34,840 nucleotides of DNA from Planctomycetota bacterium (GCA_947484275.1 CANKOY010000042.1:1-34840); one strand, 5' to 3'; shown: positions 1 to 7,492, counted from the stretch's first letter. The notes: generated by a model from the sequence alone, not told the origin. Made by a program: numbers and translations.

Positions 1-192
1 CCAGTGCCTTCGCAGGCGATAGATCACGCGCCCATCCGCCGCGAGCGAAAGCCGCTCGGTCGCGATCGCCGGCCGCGCGACATAGCGACACAGATGCTCG
101 AGCCGATCGCGTTGGCCTGCGACCACGAGGACTTTTGCGTGCAGCGAAAAGCCCTCGTGGTGCCGCACGCGCGTGTCTATCGGGAGAATTGG
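1..192 (-). pseudogene. IS91-family (Y2) transposase fragment
   Basis: Read on the minus strand, this edge encodes an uninterrupted stretch with the segments GFSLHAKVLVV, DRLEHLCRYVARP, ATERLSLAADGRVIY and RLRRHW. This order matches the C-terminal half of IS91-type transposases (Y2_Tnp/PF04986), where a histidine-containing start, an LERLCRY-ARP block and an ERL-DGR-YRLK-W block are conserved. The frame meets a stop near 208-210, so no start codon or N-terminal catalytic part belongs to it here; it continues off the left edge. It is therefore a 5'-truncated remnant rather than a working transposase. The right boundary is approximate, set where the resemblance fades. Beyond it, to about 286, I see nothing. 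Confidence 0.8.
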
Positions 193-286
193 CCGGCGGG
201 CCCATCGTCACGCCTTGGGGAAACACCGATCCACGTTCGCCTGCGCTATCCTGAATTTCGATCTGGACTACCGTCCGTCGAGACTG

Positions 287-1014
287 ATGCACTCCTTCTT
301 CCTAGAGAATCCCACGGCGAGCCCGGACCCTTCCTACGATCAGTGCCGCGACAGGCCCGAAGTTCGGTTCGCACGGGATGCGATCGAACAGCTCTGGGAT
401 GCGAACCACGAGTTCCTGGATCCAGGGTTGCCGACCCACGCGCGCGCGTTTTTTGACCAACGAGTCTGGGAGTTAGTCCTCGCCGACTCCCTTCGAAATC
501 GCGGAGTGCATCTCCTGACCTGGAAGTTGCGCGATCCTACACGAGGAGCTGAGGGTCCAGACTTGATTGCGATCGATGGCACGTACTTCGAGGCGACCGT
601 CGCCACCAGGGGAGATGGCCCAGACGGAGTGCCTGAGTTCGAGTTGACAGAGCATGCTGCCCCCGAGGAGAAAATCCTTCTGCGGTTGACGAACGCCTTC
701 ACCATGAAGGTGAGGCAGCGAAATCGGTGGATAAGGGAAGGACATATCGATCCTTCCCGGCCGTTCGTAATCGCGATCAATTCGCCAGATGTGGCGCGTG
801 CCCCTTCGAAACTCGAGATTTCTCCAATCGCCCGTGCCGTTTTCGGATTGGGGCAAGAGGCGTTTCATTTTGACTTGGCGACCGACAGCCATGTAGGCAC
901 GTCGATCGGCGCGAAGGACCGTGCGGTCGACGGGTCGGAAGTGGGGGCGGCGGCAGTAGGGGGGGCTGGTCACCGACAAGGGCACGACATTCTAGCCGAA
1001 CCGAGCTGCCCGCA
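287..1014 (+). pseudogene. 3'-truncated conserved hypothetical gene
   Basis: From ATG 287 the frame gives a convincing protein of about 240 residues. The segment GPDLIAIDGTYFEATVA resembles the D...ExT core of PD-(D/E)xK-like nucleases. It is followed by PEEKILLRLTNAFTMK, PFVIAINSPDV and an AVFGLG block. This order fits a family of unassigned proteins I know only by pattern (GPD-wvEA, EEKI-LR-T, VIAIN, FGLG, GS-V-T-F). Members normally run on for roughly another 80-100 residues. Here the resemblance stops near 1000. The frame stays open to 2167, but that part is only the antisense of the neighbouring hydrolase gene. I infer that the 3' end was lost by rearrangement; the end given is approximate. 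A run of seven G at 959-965 is a possible frameshift site. An in-frame upstream start at 173 exists but adds no family-like sequence. Nuclease function is unproven. Confidence 0.5.
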
Positions 1015-1105
1015 TGAATGCCCGCGCAGTGTTCGGCGCGGGCGCGGTCCAGGATTCACGATCCGCGGCCCTGCGCGGGTCGCGCGCGCAGCCGAGGCTC
1101 CGCCC

Positions 1106-2587
1106 TCAGCGTTCCAATTTGTGCGCGAGCATCCACTCGACCGCGCCAGGCAGCGAGGGCCCGACCATCGTCAGGTGACCCAGATGCGGCAGGCGGCGAA
1201 ACTCGATGCGCGCCCCACCCTCGCGTGCCTTGCTCGCGCTGCTTTCGATGCCGCGCCAACCGACGATGCCGTCCTCGTCCGCGGCGATCGCCAGGATCGG
1301 CGCGCATTTCGCCGCCTTCGAAAAGAAACCTCCGGCCAGGCAGACGACACCCGCGAGCCGATCGTGCAGCGGGCCCGCCAGGCCTGCTGCTGCTCCCGCG
1401 CCCATCGAATGTCCAAGCACGTAGATGCGCGCGGGATCGACGGCGTAGTCGCTCGAGAGCAAGTCGATCAGCTGGAGCATCGCGCGCTGTCCGCCGCTGC
1501 CGAGGAAGGCGTTGACCGGCGAGGCCAGCAGAAATCCGTGTTGTTCCGCGAGATCGCGCAGGCGGCCCAGATCGTAGGCGTCGAAGAACATGTTCTCGTC
1601 GCCGCCGGCGCCGTGCAGCGCGATCACCAAGGGATGGGGCTCGTCGCCACAGGCGGCCTTCGGCGCGTACATGCGATACGCGAGCCCGCTTTGCTTGCGC
1701 GGCATCGAACGCCACAGATCGCCGGGACGCTGCCGGTAGGGATTTTTCGACTTCTCCAACGCGGAGATCTCCTGCTCGAGTTGCGCGGCGAGCAGGCCTG
1801 GGTCGGCCATGAACTCGGCGGAGCGCGCGGGATTCGGCGCATCGACGAGCAGTTTCGCGCGCTCGCCGGCGCAGAAGTGCGCAGCGGCGAGCGTGGGCGG
1901 CGGCGCAATCGCCTTCCAACGAACGAGAAAATCGTGTTGCAGTTGCGACGGCGCCTTTCCGAGCACGTTCAACGCACAAAGGTGCTTCGCGCCAAGCCGC
2001 AGTTCATAGCGGCCCGGCACGGGAGCCTGCGCGTTCGACCAGGCGGCAGCACCGGCCGTACCGAGTTTTTCACCGCTGAGCTTCAGCCGCGCAACGACGC
2101 TGGTCGCAGGCGCGGGGCCGACCAGCACGAACTCGAATTCCTGCGCGGATTGCAGCATGTCCGCTGAGTAGAACGGAGTCCAGGTCAGTGCGGGCCACGC
2201 CGCTTGCGACACGACTCCGACCGCCGGTTCGAAACGCACGCAGAGCGAGTGCGCGAGGCGCGCGGCCGCGTCCGTTTCGCGCAGGGATTCCTCGAGACGC
2301 CGCATCGAATGCAGCGCGCGCGTTCCGTCGCCCAGGAAGAACGAGAGCGTCGCGGCGTCGAAGACGCGCGCGATTCGAACGCTGGTTTCGTCCTTTGCCG
2401 CGCCGGCTGGTTCACGGGCATCGAAGGCGCGCACAGCGGCCTCGAAATCGAGCAAGCAGCGCGACAAGTCGAGGCGTGTCGCCTTCGCGAAGTCGATCTT
2501 TGCGCTTGGATCTTCATCCAGGGTCGCGCGCCCGTCTTGCAATAAAGGCAGCGCAGACAGCCAGACAGCACACACGGAAAAGAGCAT
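1106..2587 (-). CDS. Secreted alpha/beta hydrolase (PHB-depolymerase/esterase-like)
   Basis: A 493-residue protein with a short hydrophobic N-terminal leader. The first ~300 residues form an unassigned helical and beta-rich region. The C-terminal ~190 residues form an alpha/beta-hydrolase domain: an oxyanion-type loop HGAGG at 325-329, a nucleophile elbow GHSMG with Ser394, an acid candidate at D437/D439 (AADEDG) and a histidine candidate at H468/H471 (PHLGH). The catalytic layout resembles the LpqC/poly(3-hydroxybutyrate) depolymerase branch, so an ester substrate is likely, but its identity cannot be read. The start lies 5 bases after the photolyase stop, without a visible Shine-Dalgarno, which suggests co-transcription and possibly coupled translation. 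The N-terminal part could be a binding domain; no known name fits it. Confidence 0.8.
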   Translation of the reverse strand: MLFSVCAVWLSALPLLQDGRATLDEDPSAKIDFAKATRLDLSRCLLDFEAAVRAFDAREPAGAAKDETSVRIARVFDAATLSFFLGDGTRALHSMRRLEESLRETDAAARLAHSLCVRFEPAVGVVSQAAWPALTWTPFYSADMLQSAQEFEFVLVGPAPATSVVARLKLSGEKLGTAGAAAWSNAQAPVPGRYELRLGAKHLCALNVLGKAPSQLQHDFLVRWKAIAPPPTLAAAHFCAGERAKLLVDAPNPARSAEFMADPGLLAAQLEQEISALEKSKNPYRQRPGDLWRSMPRKQSGLAYRMYAPKAACGDEPHPLVIALHGAGGDENMFFDAYDLGRLRDLAEQHGFLLASPVNAFLGSGGQRAMLQLIDLLSSDYAVDPARIYVLGHSMGAGAAAGLAGPLHDRLAGVVCLAGGFFSKAAKCAPILAIAADEDGIVGWRGIESSASKAREGGARIEFRRLPHLGHLTMVGPSLPGAVEWMLAHKLER

Positions 2588-2592
2588 GGAAT

Positions 2593-4089
2593 TCAGAACA
2601 GTCGATTTTGCGCTGCGGTAGCCGTCTTTCCAAAGCGCGCGAGATATCCATCCACGGCGAACTTGCGCGCGGTATTTTGCGAAGTCATATAGCGCACTTT
2701 GCCGTAGATCGGGCGTTCAGGTCCCCAGGCACGATCGTAGCGGCCCAGGCACCAGAAGATTCCGCTGTACGAATTGGGGTCGCGGCCGTCGAGCGCATAC
2801 TTGTTGTTGAGCTCGATCATCGCCTCGAGCGCCGCGCGCGGCGTGGGGGACCACTCAAGTATCTTCTTGCCCCACAACATGCGCAGGTAGTTCTGCATGC
2901 GCCCGGTCCTCGTCAGTTCGAGCTGGGCGGCGTTCCACAACTCGTCGTGCGTCGTCGCGGATTCCAACTGCGCGAGCGAATAGACGTTCGCGCGCGGATC
3001 GGCTTCGTGTTCCTCGAGCGTCTGCCGCGCCCACAGCGGCAAGGACTCATAACGGTCGTAGTCCGCGCGTTTGGAGCAGAAATTGAGCCCCAGTTCGCGC
3101 CAGGTGATCGCTTCGTCGAGGAAGCTCTCGGCGGTCGTGCTCATACCCCACCAGCCGCCGCGCGTGCCGCTGGCTTTCGACGAAAGGCGCGCAGGCGACC
3201 ATTCCTCGCGCTGACACAACGCCGCGAAAACCTGATGGATCGAGACCATGCCGTAGTGCAGGTAGGGCGAAAGTCCGCTCGCGGCGTCGGCGTCGGGCTC
3301 GCTGCGCTTCTCTTCGTAGTCGACCAGGCGCCGATCGAGGAACTGCGCGAGCTGCCTGGCGCCGGCGACATGACCGCCACGGCTGCTGGCCGGCGCAACG
3401 CTGTGGTCGATGGGCAAACGGGCAAGTTCGTCCGGGTTTGCAGCGAGCAGCGCAGCGCTTGCACGCGGCCAGCGAAGCTCGAGGCGCGTGTCGAGCTCAA
3501 CCGGCGGCCTGCGCCGCGCATCGGCGAGGGGGTCCGCGGCCGGCATCTGCGCCAGGTGTTGCGGCAGGTTCCTTTGCAGGTAGCGCCGGAACGCGTACGC
3601 GGTGGGGAAGACCTCGCTAGCCGCGCGCAGCGGCAGGATCCCGTTCGAATCGACGGCTTCCATGCGCACGTCGACCTGCTTCGCGCCGGCTTGCAGCATG
3701 CGCGGCAACATGAAACATGGATAGTCGTCCGTGACCACGACACACGCGCGTTCGGCTAGTGCCGCAAGCAGCCCGCGGCCCGCGCCGAGCTTCGGCTCGA
3801 CATAAGCGTAGTGCTGCACTCCACGCTCGCGGTACGCGGCCGCGTTGTCTGCGATACCTTGCAAGGCAAACGCGTGCAGCCGATCGCTCGCCCAGCGATA
3901 TCCGACACGCAGCGCGTCGAGCACGACCAAGGGCCGGTCGAGTTCGCGCGACCATTCGAGCGCGCGTTCGAGCGCGAAATTCCAGCCGGGCCGGCGACCC
4001 GCGACGCACCAGTAGAGCACGTAGTCGCGGCCGCGCTCGATCTCGCGTTTGTTGAGCGCGCTGATGCGCAATTCGGGCACGGGGCTCAT
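2593..4089 (-). CDS. phrB: Class II deoxyribodipyrimidine photolyase
   Basis: A 498-residue enzyme expected to use FAD and light to split cyclobutane pyrimidine dimers in DNA. The N-terminal photolyase domain starts with the class II pattern RDYVLYWCVAGRRPGWNFAL and a following RPLVV strand. The FAD-binding C-terminal domain has SGLSPYLHYG, WRELGLNFC and RMQNYLRMLWGKKILEW. The most diagnostic segment is DGRDPN (434-439) followed by SGIFWCLGRYDRAWGPER (442-459), the class II signature as opposed to class I or cryptochromes. Length is normal for the class. Its ATG overlaps the stop of the YheT-like remnant upstream (ATGA), and the esterase-like gene follows 5 bases downstream. Class and activity are well supported. 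The symbol is generic; class II enzymes are also named phr or splB-like by different annotators. Confidence 0.93.
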   Translation of the reverse strand: MSPVPELRISALNKREIERGRDYVLYWCVAGRRPGWNFALERALEWSRELDRPLVVLDALRVGYRWASDRLHAFALQGIADNAAAYRERGVQHYAYVEPKLGAGRGLLAALAERACVVVTDDYPCFMLPRMLQAGAKQVDVRMEAVDSNGILPLRAASEVFPTAYAFRRYLQRNLPQHLAQMPAADPLADARRRPPVELDTRLELRWPRASAALLAANPDELARLPIDHSVAPASSRGGHVAGARQLAQFLDRRLVDYEEKRSEPDADAASGLSPYLHYGMVSIHQVFAALCQREEWSPARLSSKASGTRGGWWGMSTTAESFLDEAITWRELGLNFCSKRADYDRYESLPLWARQTLEEHEADPRANVYSLAQLESATTHDELWNAAQLELTRTGRMQNYLRMLWGKKILEWSPTPRAALEAMIELNNKYALDGRDPNSYSGIFWCLGRYDRAWGPERPIYGKVRYMTSQNTARKFAVDGYLARFGKTATAAQNRLF

Positions 4090-4235
4090 AGGCAGGACTG
4101 TACTCCAGCAAGTTCTTCCTCGCGCGCGAAGAACTCGGCCACGCGTTGTTCGGCCCAGAAGCGATCGGAATCCGGCACCCGTGAAGCTGCGATGAACCCG
4201 CAGTGGCCGCCGAATCGGGGGCCGAAGGAAGGCTC
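4086..4235 (-). pseudogene. C-terminal remnant of YheT-like alpha/beta hydrolase
   Basis: Minus-strand codons here read PSFGPRFGGHCGFIAASR, then a W-A-E-x-R helix and a stop. GGHCGFI is the catalytic-histidine motif near the C-terminus of YheT/EMB8-type hydrolases (COG0429), where a W-E-R helix normally closes the protein. Only 49 codons remain: the same frame has a stop at 4236-4238 and there is no start codon. The TGA overlaps the photolyase ATG as ATGA, the arrangement of genes in one operon, so the full gene probably once preceded and drove phrB. About 85% of a normal ~320-residue protein is missing. The 5' break falls just before the dyad-rich promoter region of the divergent operon, so a deletion or rearrangement there is likely. 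Confidence 0.75.
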
Positions 4236-4257
4236 TCAGCCCCGTCGATGTGTCATG

Positions 4258-4273
4258 CTAACGTCAGCGTTAG
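4258..4273. promoter_or_regulatory. Dyad 1, putative operator (CTAACG-TCAG-CGTTAG)
   Basis: A perfect 6-bp inverted repeat with a 4-base spacer, upstream of the DUF4266 operon. It shares the core ACG-N4-CGT with the second dyad; the two centres are 33 bp apart, about three helical turns. This layout is typical of a dimeric repressor or activator binding two sites on one face of DNA. The half-site resembles some TetR-family operators, but no regulator gene is present in the window. Confidence 0.5.
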
Positions 4274-4289
4274 ATACTCGGAATCTCAA

Positions 4290-4307
4290 TCAGACGTTTG
4301 CGTCTGA
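4290..4307. promoter_or_regulatory. Dyad 2, putative operator (TCAGACG-TTTG-CGTCTGA)
   Basis: A perfect 7-bp inverted repeat with a 4-base spacer and the same ACG-N4-CGT core as the dyad centred 33 bp upstream. It lies about 75-90 bases before the preferred DUF4266 start, just upstream of a TGTATACC stretch (4316-4323) that could serve as a -10 element. I could not pair a good -35 with it, so the exact promoter is not assigned. Confidence 0.5.
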
Positions 4308-4382
4308 ATATGTCGTGTATACCATCCGTGCGTGCAACATCCGCCGATTGACACTCTGCATTTCGCTCGCACGGAACGTGGC

Positions 4383-4613
4383 GTGCGACGCCCGCGCCTG
4401 CACTCACTGCTGCTCGCCGCCCTGATCGCGACCTGCGCAAGTGCTTGTCGAACGCCCGTCCAGTTCTACGAGAAGTCAGCCTTCGCGGATCCGGTCATGA
4501 ACATGGCCGACCATCCCATGGAAATCCACTGGTACTCCAAGGTGCATTTCTCGGTGGAAGGCAGCATCGGCGGCATTGGAACGAGCGGGGGCGGAGGTTG
4601 CGGGTGTTACTGA
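4383..4613 (+). CDS. DUF4266 family small lipoprotein
   Basis: From GTG 4383 the product is 76 residues, the usual size for DUF4266. An in-frame GTG at 4332 would add 17 residues with no signal-peptide character, so the shorter start is preferred; a weak GGA sits about 7 bases upstream. The N-terminus is basic, then hydrophobic, ending ASAC (Cys22), which fits a lipoprotein signal. The body has YEKSAFADPVMN, then HFSVEGSIGG, and ends in a glycine run closing with CGCY. DUF4266 proteins characteristically end in a GG-CGC-N-type motif. Biochemical function is unknown. The family recurs beside DUF3570, thioredoxin-like and ApbE genes, which implies an envelope redox role. Its last 10 bases overlap the next gene. 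Confidence 0.85.
   Translation: MRRPRLHSLLLAALIATCASACRTPVQFYEKSAFADPVMNMADHPMEIHWYSKVHFSVEGSIGGIGTSGGGGCGCY
4593..4597 (+). promoter_or_regulatory. Shine-Dalgarno GGAGG deciding the DUF3570 start
   Basis: GGAGG lies inside the end of the DUF4266 gene, 6 bases before the GTG at 4604. It selects that start over the much longer open frame, which extends back to 4445, and places the start just before the hydrophobic signal peptide. The overlap with the preceding stop implies translational coupling. Confidence 0.75.
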
Positions 4614-5803
4614 GGACCCTCGCGATCGTCTTGCTTGCCCTGGGCCTTCATTCACGAGCGAACGCGCGACCTCAGGAACCGACGGCATCGGACGCGTCGA
4701 AGTCGGCCGGGAACTTCGGTGATCCGGGCACCAGCCGATTCTCCGGCCAGCTCGGTTACTACCACCACGACGACGGCGGCAATCCGTTCCTGGATGAGAA
4801 ACTTTCGGTCATCGAGCCGATCCTGATGTGGGATACCAACGTGTCCGACGACTTCGGGTACTCGGTGACCTTCTCGTACGACAATGTCTCCAGCGCATCA
4901 ATCAAGCGCCTCAGCCAGTTCCCCGAACAGTCGGGAGCGAGCGGCGACTATTACTTCGGCCTCGATCTCGGCGTGCGGCATCGCCTCGATGAAGGGGAGT
5001 GGATGGGCTGGCAGCTCGGAGTCAGCACCGAGTACGACTACAACTCGTTGCACTTCGGCGCGAACCACAGCGACGAGAGCGACGATGGGAACTCGACGAG
5101 CAGCTTTGCGCTCACCGGCTACTACGACTTTATCGACATCATCCGCTTCAACGGCGCATCGGACGAAGGCACCGACAAACGCTTGTCGCTTGCGGGCACC
5201 TGGAGCCTATACCAGGTCCTGAATCCGACCTGGAACAGCGACCTGAGTGCGACGCTCTCGTTCCAGTCCGGCTTCTTGGAAACCGCGTACAACGCCGTAG
5301 TACTGGAGGACCCGAGCTTTCCCGCCAATCCGCTGCTGCACAATCAGGCGCAGGGCATCGAGTTCACGGAGGAACTCCCCGACAATCGCATCCGTGCCGC
5401 GGTGCAGTACAAGGCGCGCCATTACACAGGGCCGGGGCGCGCGGTCGAGCTTGGCACGCGCGTCTATGGAGACGATTGGGGCATCTACAGCCTCGCAGTG
5501 GAGCCGCGGTACTACTTTCCGCTCGTGCATGATCGCCTGAGCGTGCGGCTGCGCTACCGCTACTACTTCCAGACCGAGGCCGACGATTATCAGGAACACT
5601 ATCTCGGAACGACGGCCGGAGACCTGCCAGAATTCCGCACCCAGGATTCTGAGCTGGCGTCCTTCGACAGCCACAGCACGGGTGTTCGCTTCGACTTCAC
5701 ACCTTCCCGACGACACCAATGGTATCTCGACCTCAACTACATGCTGCGCTCGGACGACATGGACGGCTACTTCGCCTCGATTGGCTACTCGATCGGATAC
5801 TGA
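4604..5803 (+). CDS. DUF3570 family outer-membrane beta-barrel protein
   Basis: A 399-residue protein from GTG 4604 with a signal peptide ending near ANA (19-21). The mature part alternates polar and aromatic residues in many short strands (GVRHRL, YDYNSLHF, LTGYYDF, RLRYRYYFQ) and ends SIGYSIGY, a typical aromatic C-terminus of an outer-membrane barrel. DUF3570 hallmarks are LSVIEPILMWDTNVSDDF near 67-84 and, near the end, YYFQTEADDYQ followed by TQDSELASFDSHSTG. Residues 93-99 (DNVSSAS) fall where relatives, as I remember them, carry a D-x-x-(S/T)-G-A-(S/T) segment that resembles an ApbE flavin-acceptor motif; see the findings. The position between DUF4266 and a thioredoxin gene is the usual one. 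The molecular function is unknown. Confidence 0.85.
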   Translation: MLLRTLAIVLLALGLHSRANARPQEPTASDASKSAGNFGDPGTSRFSGQLGYYHHDDGGNPFLDEKLSVIEPILMWDTNVSDDFGYSVTFSYDNVSSASIKRLSQFPEQSGASGDYYFGLDLGVRHRLDEGEWMGWQLGVSTEYDYNSLHFGANHSDESDDGNSTSSFALTGYYDFIDIIRFNGASDEGTDKRLSLAGTWSLYQVLNPTWNSDLSATLSFQSGFLETAYNAVVLEDPSFPANPLLHNQAQGIEFTEELPDNRIRAAVQYKARHYTGPGRAVELGTRVYGDDWGIYSLAVEPRYYFPLVHDRLSVRLRYRYYFQTEADDYQEHYLGTTAGDLPEFRTQDSELASFDSHSTGVRFDFTPSRRHQWYLDLNYMLRSDDMDGYFASIGYSIGY

Positions 5804-5826
5804 ATCGAGCACCGCGTTCGCTGACG

Positions 5827-6324
5827 ATGGAGTTCCTTGCGACCTGCGTGTTGAGCACGGGAGTCTTCCTGCACTCCTGCTCGAGCCCGAGCAATTCGGC
5901 GCAGCCTGCGGCAGCGTTGGTTCTGCCGAGTGACTTGCTCTCGGCTTCGATGAGGGACATGAACGGAAAGACGCTGGTGATCGCCGATAAACTCGCCGGC
6001 GGCAACAGAGTCGCCCTGGTTTTCTGGCAAGCCTGGTGCAGTCCGTGTCGCGCGGAAGCGCCGCATCTCGCGGCTGCCAGCCGCGCCTACTCCAACCTCG
6101 AGATCATCGGCGTGGTGTCGGGACCGGACGAATCGGTGGATGCAGTGTTGCTCGAGAAGACCATCGCCGAGCTGAGCCTGCCCTACCCGACTGTTCGAGA
6201 TCGCTCGCTGGACCTGACTCGCGCACTCGACGTTCGAGGCACTCCGACCATCGTGGTCTTGGGCGCGAAAGGCCAGGTGCTGTATCAGGGTCACAAGTCG
6301 CCTGACTGGAAGGCGCTGCTCTGA
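5827..6324 (+). CDS. TlpA-like thioredoxin-fold lipoprotein
   Basis: From ATG 5827 the product is 165 residues with a short hydrophobic leader ending LHSC (Cys18), a possible though imperfect lipobox. The thioredoxin fold is clear: a strand VALVFWQAW, the redox motif CSPC (71-74), an IIGVVSG strand, and the cis-proline loop RGTPTIVVL with Pro140. Such proteins act outside the cytoplasm, reducing or transferring disulfides. Here the likely clients are cysteines of the neighbouring DUF4266 protein or other parts of the same redox system (inference). The frame is open further upstream over the end of the DUF3570 gene, but that part has no signal and is shadow. It sits 23 bases after the barrel gene and 43 bases before apbE. 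Confidence 0.88.
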   Translation: MEFLATCVLSTGVFLHSCSSPSNSAQPAAALVLPSDLLSASMRDMNGKTLVIADKLAGGNRVALVFWQAWCSPCRAEAPHLAAASRAYSNLEIIGVVSGPDESVDAVLLEKTIAELSLPYPTVRDRSLDLTRALDVRGTPTIVVLGAKGQVLYQGHKSPDWKALL

Positions 6325-6367
6325 GACGAGCTTCGCGCAACTTATCCGGAGGCGTCCTATTCGCTCG

Positions 6368-7492
6368 ATGATTCAGAACACATGCGCTGCGCAAGTCGTG
6401 CGAAGCCGCGTGCTGCTTTCGGCCTTTGCAATCCTGATGGCGTGCAACGCTGCGCGGCTCGCGGACAGCCCGCCCGCGCAGATTCCGGTTCCGAACCCGG
6501 CGCCGCTTCCCGTCGACAAGCACGGCGATGTCACCAGGACCACCACGGCGAAGGGCACGGATCGCTTGCGCGAATGGCGCGGCGGAGTCATGGGGACCAG
6601 CCTTCAGCTCGAGGTCCTCGGAACGGACGTGGCAGAGTTGGATCGCGTGCTCGGCTTGGTGCTGGACGAGTTGCGTCGGGTGGAAGACGTTTTCACCGTG
6701 TGGCGCGAGTCCGAGCTCACGCGCTTGAATGACCGCGCCGGGCAGGGGCCGATCCCGGTCAGTCGGGAACTGGCTCTGGTCCTCGCCACCTCCATTGAAT
6801 GCGGGCGCGTCACTCGCGGCGCTTTCGACGTCAGCTACTTCCCATTGCGATCCTTGTGGAATTACCAGGCCGAGCATCCGACGCTCCCCACGCAGGCTGA
6901 AATCGACGCGGCGCTCGCATTTGTCGACTGGTCGCGGATCGAAGTCGATCTTGAGAAGAATACGGTGGCGATGCCCGCCGGCTTCAGCATCGATCTGGGC
7001 GGAATCGCTAAGGGTTACGGCATCGACCGCGCTATGAGCGTGATGCTCGAACAGGGCGTCAAGAACGGCCTAGTGCAAGCGGGCGGCGACACCAAGGCAT
7101 TGGGTCGCAAGTTCGGCGAGTCCTGGCAGATCGCGATCAAGAACCCGCGTCACCCCGGAGAGCTTTTCGCGGTGCTGCCGGTGGTTAATCAGTGTGTCCA
7201 GACTTCCGGCGACTACGAGCGCTTCGTCGAGATCGACGGTCAGCGATACCATCACATCATCGACCCTCGCACGGGCCGTCCTTCTCAAGGTTGCATGAGC
7301 GCGACGGTGATCGGACCCGAAGCCACATTCGCGGATGGCATCGCAACCGCGATGTGCGTGCTCGGACCGCAAGCCGGCATGGAGATCATCGAGCAGCTCG
7401 ACCGCGTCGAAGCGGTACTGGTCGGCATGGACGGCGAGGTGCACTTGTCGAGCGGCCTCAAGAAGGCCGCAATTCCCAGCAAGGTGCGCTGA
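6368..7492 (+). CDS. apbE: FAD:protein FMN transferase (ApbE)
   Basis: A 374-residue enzyme that transfers FMN from FAD onto a Ser/Thr of extracytoplasmic proteins. The leader ends LMAC (Cys26), so it is probably a lipoprotein. Family motifs in order: MGTS (75-78), DLGGIAKGYGID (209-220), QAGGDTKALG (237-246), TSGDYERF (279-286), HIIDPRTGRP (296-305) and ADGIATA (322-328), the last in place of the usual ADALAT with the metal-binding Asp kept. Length is slightly above typical because of a Pro-rich linker at about 32-50. GGAGG at 6348-6352 is rather far (15 bases) from the ATG. It closes the DUF4266-DUF3570-TlpA-ApbE operon. No gene with a recognised FMN-bind domain is in the window, so the acceptor is either the barrel protein or encoded elsewhere. 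Confidence 0.95.
   Translation: MIQNTCAAQVVRSRVLLSAFAILMACNAARLADSPPAQIPVPNPAPLPVDKHGDVTRTTTAKGTDRLREWRGGVMGTSLQLEVLGTDVAELDRVLGLVLDELRRVEDVFTVWRESELTRLNDRAGQGPIPVSRELALVLATSIECGRVTRGAFDVSYFPLRSLWNYQAEHPTLPTQAEIDAALAFVDWSRIEVDLEKNTVAMPAGFSIDLGGIAKGYGIDRAMSVMLEQGVKNGLVQAGGDTKALGRKFGESWQIAIKNPRHPGELFAVLPVVNQCVQTSGDYERFVEIDGQRYHHIIDPRTGRPSQGCMSATVIGPEATFADGIATAMCVLGPQAGMEIIEQLDRVEAVLVGMDGEVHLSSGLKKAAIPSKVR

Noticed and set aside
1014..2167. Plus-strand continuation of the frame that starts at 173/287
   Set aside because: It is antisense to the well-supported hydrolase gene and its sequence is Arg/Ala-rich without family pattern.
4348..4353. Perfect TTGACA, a candidate -35 box
   Set aside because: At 16-18 bases downstream there is only ACGGAA-type sequence, and it would place the transcript start beyond the preferred start codon.
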